64,000 bases of DNA, from contig NZ_CP170547.1 of assembly GCF_042695135.1 (NCBI RefSeq), positions 806,001 to 870,000 on the forward strand, read 5' to 3'. The notes beneath the pieces were generated by a model. That model was not told the origin of the DNA. It saw only the letters and a program-made list of their open reading frames with translations, and made no database searches. Source of the DNA: Epilithonimonas sp042695135. Its GTDB lineage: Bacteria; Bacteroidota; Bacteroidia; Flavobacteriales; Weeksellaceae. Below are positions 59,420 to 64,000 of this stretch, piece after piece (within the stretch, counting starts at the first letter, position 1; each line of letters begins with the position of its first letter). The position numbers and the translations under genes were made by a program.

Positions 59420-61821
59420 TATTCTTCCAAAGCTCCCATTAATTGTTCCATTCCAAAATTCAATAGAAAATCAGAATAATAATGGTCAAATATATCTCTG
59501 ATGTATTCATCTATTGTTATGCTTTCAGTACCACTTTCTTTATCTATTGATATAGAATATTTCCTCCTTTTTGTAATCATATATAGAAATATAGTATGAA
59601 AATAAACCGATGAAATATATTTTCTTTCAGCAGTTAGAATTTGCTCTTCTCCTTTTAATTTGGAACGATGGTTCAAGAATACAGAACTATCTAAATTAAT
59701 GAATATTTCCTGCAATTGGTCACCTTCTGAAACCGGATACATTACGATATTGTGTCCCATTTCAATTCCATTTTCTTCTAAGGAGCTCCAATTTTCTTCT
59801 TTTACTTTATGAAGTTTCGGTAATCCAATATAATCTTCCTCATCTTCCTCTTGAGGTACTTTTTGATTTGTAGCCTCTTTGTCAGTGACTTTTACAAGAA
59901 TTATTTCTTCAAAAGTTTGTCCTGGGGCAGTAAGAGAAGCTGTTATTTCAATTTCATCGCCAACATTTAACTCTTCCGTAGGTTCTAGGGTAAGTTTTAT
60001 TGTTCCCTGATTAGGGCTGCTCTTAGCAATATTTAATATTCCGGAAACTTCTTTTTTTGTTCCAGGTTCCGTCCCTCCGGAAGTTTCATTTCTTTTTATC
60101 TGTAAAACGCTGACTTCTAAATCACCGGAATCCTCAGAACGATCAAAATAATCATTTGCTACATCTGTATCAAATTTAATCGTCTTTTCTCCATTTTTAG
60201 GCAGTGAGATGATATTAATCCCTTCTTTTTTGTTATGTAATTGAAACATCGAAGGAAAACGTTGAGGTAAAAATGGTTTTATCTCTGTTTTAGGCTTTTG
60301 TGGAGCTGGTTTTCTATCTTTTTTTTCTTCCTTTTTCTCTTCTAATTTCAAAGTGTTTTGCAGCAATTTAAATAGATCACTGTTTTTAGGTAAATTTTTT
60401 GCAAATGACTTTATAAGTTCAGTAGTATCTTCATTCTCTAATCCAATACTTTCTTTACGCTTGCGGTTAATTTCGTCTAATTCACTTTTCCTTAATTTTT
60501 TACCTAAATATTCTCTCAACGCATTTGCTTCAAGTGCATCTTTGAGGCGGTCTCTTGAAGCCATAAACAATTCCTCTCTAAAATCAGGATCCATTTCAGT
60601 ACAATCCACGTGAATCAGAAGATAATCTTTAAGAAGATTGAGCTTAAGAGTCCTGGATATAAATTCAGTTGTATAACTGCCGTGTACCTGTCCGTTAATG
60701 GAAAACATAACAGACATATTGTTTTTAAAAAATCTACTTCTTATAATTTCTCTGCTCTTCTTAACATCTTGTTTTTCTGTTTTAGGCTTAAAAACATAGC
60801 ATGTTACTTTAGCTTTACCGAATAATTCATCGACATATTCTTCAGAAAAATAGGTATCTATATAATCGCTTTGTGCCTCCTCTAATCTTCTTTTTAAACC
60901 AAACAAATCTAATTCTAAAACTTTATTATTAGGATATCTCTCTTTGTTATCTACCGTTAAAAGAGGGAGTACAGGTTCAAATAGAAATTCATTCAGACTT
61001 TGATTAAGATCCTGTGCAAAACCTGAATAACCAGTAGGAAATTGATAGGAGTACATTTTTATAATACTTCCTGTTTCAAAATTTCTTCCGTGGAGTTTTA
61101 AGTCTAAATCGGTTATAGGGAAATTAGGAATTTGATTATCTATCTTTAAATATTCAAAATGACTTGATCTTCTATTGGTTCCTGATTCACTAATTTTTCT
61201 TTGACGAATTAAAGTAAAGCCAAAATTGCCGGTATTATCATATCTTTTGGATGCGATCAATTGAAATCTTCTTTTTCCGCAAAATACTAAAGCACCGCTC
61301 CCTCCCATATTATATTTACCCTGAACAAACTGAATATTAATTTTATTCCCTCTTACCAAAGAGAGAAATGTATCTTCAAATTTCTCAGGATGCTGTCCTT
61401 CACCATTGTCATATATAATCACAGAAGTATTACGAGGTGGACCATCTGCTAAAATCTGTATTTCTTCAGATTGCTTACGTCTTTTCTGCTTTAAATCCCA
61501 GTTTTTATAATCCGGATAAAATAAATTAATAGCCTCTTCCATTGACTTAGGCGCTTCAATTGAATCTGGATAAACTCCCGTTTCTAAACATTTTTTGGTC
61601 AGAATGGCATCAATAGAATTAGTTACCTTTTCTACCAAGGCGGCAATAGGGCTTGATTGTTGATTTCTGACGATACCAAACATATTTTCGTTTCCGCCTA
61701 AAGGAAACCAGTTTTCATCTTTGAATACATTGGGATTTTGTTTAATCACCTCTTCAACTTCCTCCTCAGTAGGACTAAAATATAAAAGTTTAAAAAGGTC
61801 TTCTGTAGAAATATCAGGCAT
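59419..61821 (-). CDS. GHKL (HSP90/MutL-type) ATPase
   Basis: The 800-residue protein has the Bergerat nucleotide fold. N-box ALVEKVTNSIDAIL (Glu64, Asn68, Asp71), G1 box IIYDNGEGQ (Asp138-Gly142) and G2 box GKYNMGGSGAL (168-178) are complete. A MutL/HSP90-like middle domain follows (to about 460). A charged linker (LKLEEKKEEKKDRKPAPQKP) leads to an Ig-like and C-terminal helical region. ATP-gated clamp behaviour is inferred from the family. Its start overlaps the cysteine desulfurase stop by 8 bp. It probably licenses the Mrr-like nuclease in the same operon. Confidence 0.8.
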   Translation of the reverse strand: MPDISTEDLFKLLYFSPTEEEVEEVIKQNPNVFKDENWFPLGGNENMFGIVRNQQSSPIAALVEKVTNSIDAILTKKCLETGVYPDSIEAPKSMEEAINLFYPDYKNWDLKQKRRKQSEEIQILADGPPRNTSVIIYDNGEGQHPEKFEDTFLSLVRGNKINIQFVQGKYNMGGSGALVFCGKRRFQLIASKRYDNTGNFGFTLIRQRKISESGTNRRSSHFEYLKIDNQIPNFPITDLDLKLHGRNFETGSIIKMYSYQFPTGYSGFAQDLNQSLNEFLFEPVLPLLTVDNKERYPNNKVLELDLFGLKRRLEEAQSDYIDTYFSEEYVDELFGKAKVTCYVFKPKTEKQDVKKSREIIRSRFFKNNMSVMFSINGQVHGSYTTEFISRTLKLNLLKDYLLIHVDCTEMDPDFREELFMASRDRLKDALEANALREYLGKKLRKSELDEINRKRKESIGLENEDTTELIKSFAKNLPKNSDLFKLLQNTLKLEEKKEEKKDRKPAPQKPKTEIKPFLPQRFPSMFQLHNKKEGINIISLPKNGEKTIKFDTDVANDYFDRSEDSGDLEVSVLQIKRNETSGGTEPGTKKEVSGILNIAKSSPNQGTIKLTLEPTEELNVGDEIEITASLTAPGQTFEEIILVKVTDKEATNQKVPQEEDEEDYIGLPKLHKVKEENWSSLEENGIEMGHNIVMYPVSEGDQLQEIFINLDSSVFLNHRSKLKGEEQILTAERKYISSVYFHTIFLYMITKRRKYSISIDKESGTESITIDEYIRDIFDHYYSDFLLNFGMEQLMGALEE

Positions 61822-62971
61822 AGTTAGAAGTTTTTAGCTGAGAAATAATTTCTTTAACTTTTTTAATTGTGTAAAGAATTTCACTTTCGGTATTGTATTT
61901 ACTTAGGCTGAATCTGATACTCGAAAAAGCATTTTTGTTACTTAATCCCATTGCTGTAAGAACGTGCGAAGGCTCTATTAGTTCAGAATGACAGGCAGAA
62001 CCATTTGATACGCAAATGTTATCAAGCATTTTGATGAGTATGTCAGCATCTATATGAGGAAAGCAAATATTCGAGATATTGTAGATTCTATTCTCTCGAT
62101 CTCCATTCACGAATGCTCCTTCAATAGTCAATAGTTCATTTTCTAATAAATCTCGTAGCTCTTGTACCGAAGACTTATTTCTCTCTGTTTCATTTATAGT
62201 TATTTCACAACTTTTTCCTAATCCAATAACTCCAGGAACATTTAATGTACCACTTCTTTTTCCTTTCTCTTGACCACCACCGTGTAATAAGGGTTGAAAA
62301 TTTAAACTTTGGGAATTTTGATAATATCCGCCAATTCCTTTTGGTGCATAAAACTTATGTCCTGAAAAAACCAGATAATCTATGTTTAAATCTTTCACAT
62401 CTACCGGAATTTTACCAACAGCTTGTGTTGCATCCGTCATCATTAAAGCTCCAAACTGATGTGCTATTTTTGTAATTTCTTTTATAGGTTGTATTACACC
62501 AGTTTCATTGTTTACTAACATAACGGAAACTAAAAGTGTTTTTTCTGAAATTACTTTTTTTAATTCATTTAAGTCTAATAATCCAGATTTGAGAACAGGC
62601 AAGTAAACAACATCAAAACCTATTTCTTCCAAATACTTACAGGTATCAAGTACTGCAGAATGTTCAGTTTTAACTGTGATAATTTGTATTCGTTTTGTTC
62701 TGTTAGAAGTAACTATACCTTTTAAGGTAGTATTAATTGCTTCGGTCGCTCCGGATGTAAACGTAATTTCTTTTGGTTCTGAATTAAATAATTTAGCAAC
62801 ATTTCCCCTCGCCTTTACAATTTTTTTATTGATTTCAACTCCCAAAGAATGAGCACTTGAACTATTTCCATAAAGTTCTGAGAGATATGGAATTATTTCC
62901 CTTATCACTTCATCATCAACCTTCGTAGTTGAAGCATTATCAAGATATATATAATTTTGAGATGTAGACAT
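61814..62971 (-). CDS. Cysteine desulfurase, SspA/DndA-like
   Basis: From the ATG at 62971 the protein has 385 residues (a start at 62995 is possible). It is a class V PLP enzyme that takes sulfur from cysteine. YLDNASTTKVDDEV, His104, Asp180, the PLP Lys206 in SGHKFYAPKGIG, and catalytic Cys327 in SNGSACHSELIEPSHVL are all in place. The short Cys loop fits the NifS/IscS group used by Dnd and Ssp. It leads the leftward operon and is the only sulfur donor gene in the island. A TATATTTG -7 box (62993-63000) precedes it. Confidence 0.9.
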   Translation of the reverse strand: MSTSQNYIYLDNASTTKVDDEVIREIIPYLSELYGNSSSAHSLGVEINKKIVKARGNVAKLFNSEPKEITFTSGATEAINTTLKGIVTSNRTKRIQIITVKTEHSAVLDTCKYLEEIGFDVVYLPVLKSGLLDLNELKKVISEKTLLVSVMLVNNETGVIQPIKEITKIAHQFGALMMTDATQAVGKIPVDVKDLNIDYLVFSGHKFYAPKGIGGYYQNSQSLNFQPLLHGGGQEKGKRSGTLNVPGVIGLGKSCEITINETERNKSSVQELRDLLENELLTIEGAFVNGDRENRIYNISNICFPHIDADILIKMLDNICVSNGSACHSELIEPSHVLTAMGLSNKNAFSSIRFSLSKYNTESEILYTIKKVKEIISQLKTSNYA

Positions 62972-62992
62972 TGTATTAAAATCAGATATTAT

Positions 62993-63000
62993 CAAATATA
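62993..63000 (-). promoter_or_regulatory. -7 box of the leftward defence operon
   Basis: Minus-strand TATATTTG fits TAnnTTTG, 21 bp upstream of the desulfurase start. Confidence 0.45.
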
Positions 63001-63087
63001 CTCATTTTCATTTGTTTTATAAAGCTCTTAAAGAAATATAAATCTGCTTCGCCAACGCTTGTTCCCACCAAGCCATTTTCATAGGAT

Positions 63088-63313
63088 GCACAAAAAGATG
63101 CAGGCGTTTGGTCTTTTGCCAATCGTTACGGCGCTTCATAGTCAGAATATTTTAGAAGAAATAAAAAATATTCCGTCTATTCAGCCACTTTCACTCACGT
63201 GCATAGCAGTATTCCTGTTGTCATACCGTTATCTTTCCAGTCGCTTTTCGCATTTGGTTATTCAAAGAAGCTTGGTTAAGTAATTGAACTTTTCACTATG
63301 CATCTTTTTGTGC
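63088..63313. repeat. Distant 15-bp inverted repeat flanking a non-coding stretch
   Basis: GCACAAAAAGATGCA at 63088-63102 is the exact reverse complement of 63299-63313. The 196 bp between them, and the gap 63001-63327 overall, contain no gene I can support; a 74-codon frame there is not convincing. Could be the ends of a small mobile or regulatory element, or a structured RNA. Confidence 0.55.
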
Positions 63314-63327
63314 GGGCTATTTACCCA

Positions 63328-63972
63328 TTAGAAATCACGCTTTCTTCCCAAAATCAGATCATCAATTTCAAAATCAAATTTATCATATAGGTCTCTGAAA
63401 GAAATTTGCTCTTCAAACAATGCTTTCTCAACTGCAAATTCACGATACTTATTTAATATTCCACCTTCTAAAAATACACACACTGAACTTTTGTTGTGGT
63501 CAACAGAATATTGTACATCTTTTACCCAAAACGTTGTCCATCCGGTTTTTGCTTTAATGAAGAAAAATTCAAAAGTTTCATAAGCTCTCGGAATTGCCGG
63601 AAGTGTCAGCCAAAAAGAACAATAGCTATCATAATAACGTATGTAGAGTTCTACTTGGATTCCTTGTTCTGCATAGAATAAATCCGGATAATTTTCATTG
63701 AGTTCCAGGATTCCGTCATAAATCTCCTGTAACCATTTAGAAATCTTTGCAGAAGGATATCCACTCAGCTTAGAAATTTGCGTAATGGTAAGATTGTCAT
63801 TTGACCTACAATAGTCCTTTTCCAGTATCCATTTCAGAAAATCATTATATCCTTTTCCATTGTTTTGAGATAGCAATATTTCCGACCATCTAGACATATT
63901 CTGCAGGCAATGTAAATACTCTTGGGTTGAAGCCTTATGAATAAATTTTGGGCGTTCTTTTTTTCTGGACAT
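63328..63972 (-). CDS. Hypothetical protein, possible HTH segment
   Basis: The 214-residue protein is not recognised. After a basic start (SRKKERPKFIHKAS) it has a helical region with a helix-turn-helix-like stretch (LTITQISKLSGYPSAKISKW), then beta-rich, aromatic sequence (YDSYCSFWLTLPAIPRAYET; TGWTTFWVKDVQYSV). It is leftward and its promoter lies at the window edge. A DNA-binding role is only suggested by the local pattern. Confidence 0.6.
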   Translation of the reverse strand: MSRKKERPKFIHKASTQEYLHCLQNMSRWSEILLSQNNGKGYNDFLKWILEKDYCRSNDNLTITQISKLSGYPSAKISKWLQEIYDGILELNENYPDLFYAEQGIQVELYIRYYDSYCSFWLTLPAIPRAYETFEFFFIKAKTGWTTFWVKDVQYSVDHNKSSVCVFLEGGILNKYREFAVEKALFEEQISFRDLYDKFDFEIDDLILGRKRDF

Positions 63973-64000
63973 TTTATTTTAAAGTTAAGTAAATCGGTAC

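Noticed and set aside
50830..62971. Canonical Dnd (DndABCDE) or BREX system
   Set aside because: No SMC-like DndD, small DndE, PglZ, BrxL or methyltransferase is encoded, so neither label fits despite the shared PP-loop and ATPase types.
63059..63283. 74-codon plus-strand reading frame inside the inverted-repeat segment
   Set aside because: No recognisable domain, no ribosome binding site of note, and it overlaps the repeat; better treated as non-coding.

Overview
The window looks like chromosome of a flavobacterium close to Chryseobacterium/Epilithonimonas (Bacteroidota). The evidence is the TTG-N19-TAnnTTTG promoters, the AT-rich sequence, secreted peptidases with type IX secretion (T9SS) C-terminal sorting domains, families such as DUF4403/DUF4270/DUF4907, a zinc-ribbon-less L36, and Bacteroidota-type intergenic repeats. 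The genus is an inference.

Layout. 1-1302: 3' part of a membrane glycosyltransferase-like gene. 1347-1823: Dps. 2043-5403: rpsL-rpsG-fusA-rpsJ. 5640-12022: an interruption holding a T9SS metallopeptidase, a TPR-like protein, a lipoprotein and a Fet4-like protein. 12237-26029: an unbroken S10-spc-alpha ribosomal block from rplC to rplQ with secY, infA, rpmJ and rpoA. 26142-32543: secreted or envelope proteins (GH97 glucosidase, DUF4403, M4 peptidase). 32731-39420: purine nucleoside phosphorylase, a LytS/LytR-type two-component pair, and Kelch/DUF4907/DUF4270/barrel envelope proteins. 39522-45150: a leftward copper and oxidative-stress cluster with an MbnP-like protein, a MauG/MbnH-like diheme enzyme, a barrel protein, superoxide dismutase, SCO, a YHS protein and two paralogous small Cys proteins. 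45398-46744: an lmo0937-like mini membrane protein and an SDR.

From about 46.8 kb the window becomes an accessory island. It opens with a tRNA-3'-end-like attachment remnant and decayed genes, then an orphan AbiEi-like antitoxin and a HipBA toxin-antitoxin pair. The main locus follows (50830-62971): two convergent operons that together resemble an Ssp-type DNA phosphorothioation system in a new arrangement. Rightward are DUF4007 (SspB-like), a large P-loop ATPase (SspC-like), a PP-loop PAPS-reductase-family protein (SspD-like), a stand-alone DUF262 protein and a SIR2 protein. Leftward are a cysteine desulfurase (SspA/DndA-like), a GHKL ATPase, an unknown protein with a frameshift at a slippery heptamer, and an Mrr-like endonuclease. 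The sulfur donor gene is thus co-transcribed with candidate effectors, not with the modification genes.

I found no rRNA gene, intact tRNA, CRISPR array, insertion sequence or recombinase gene.
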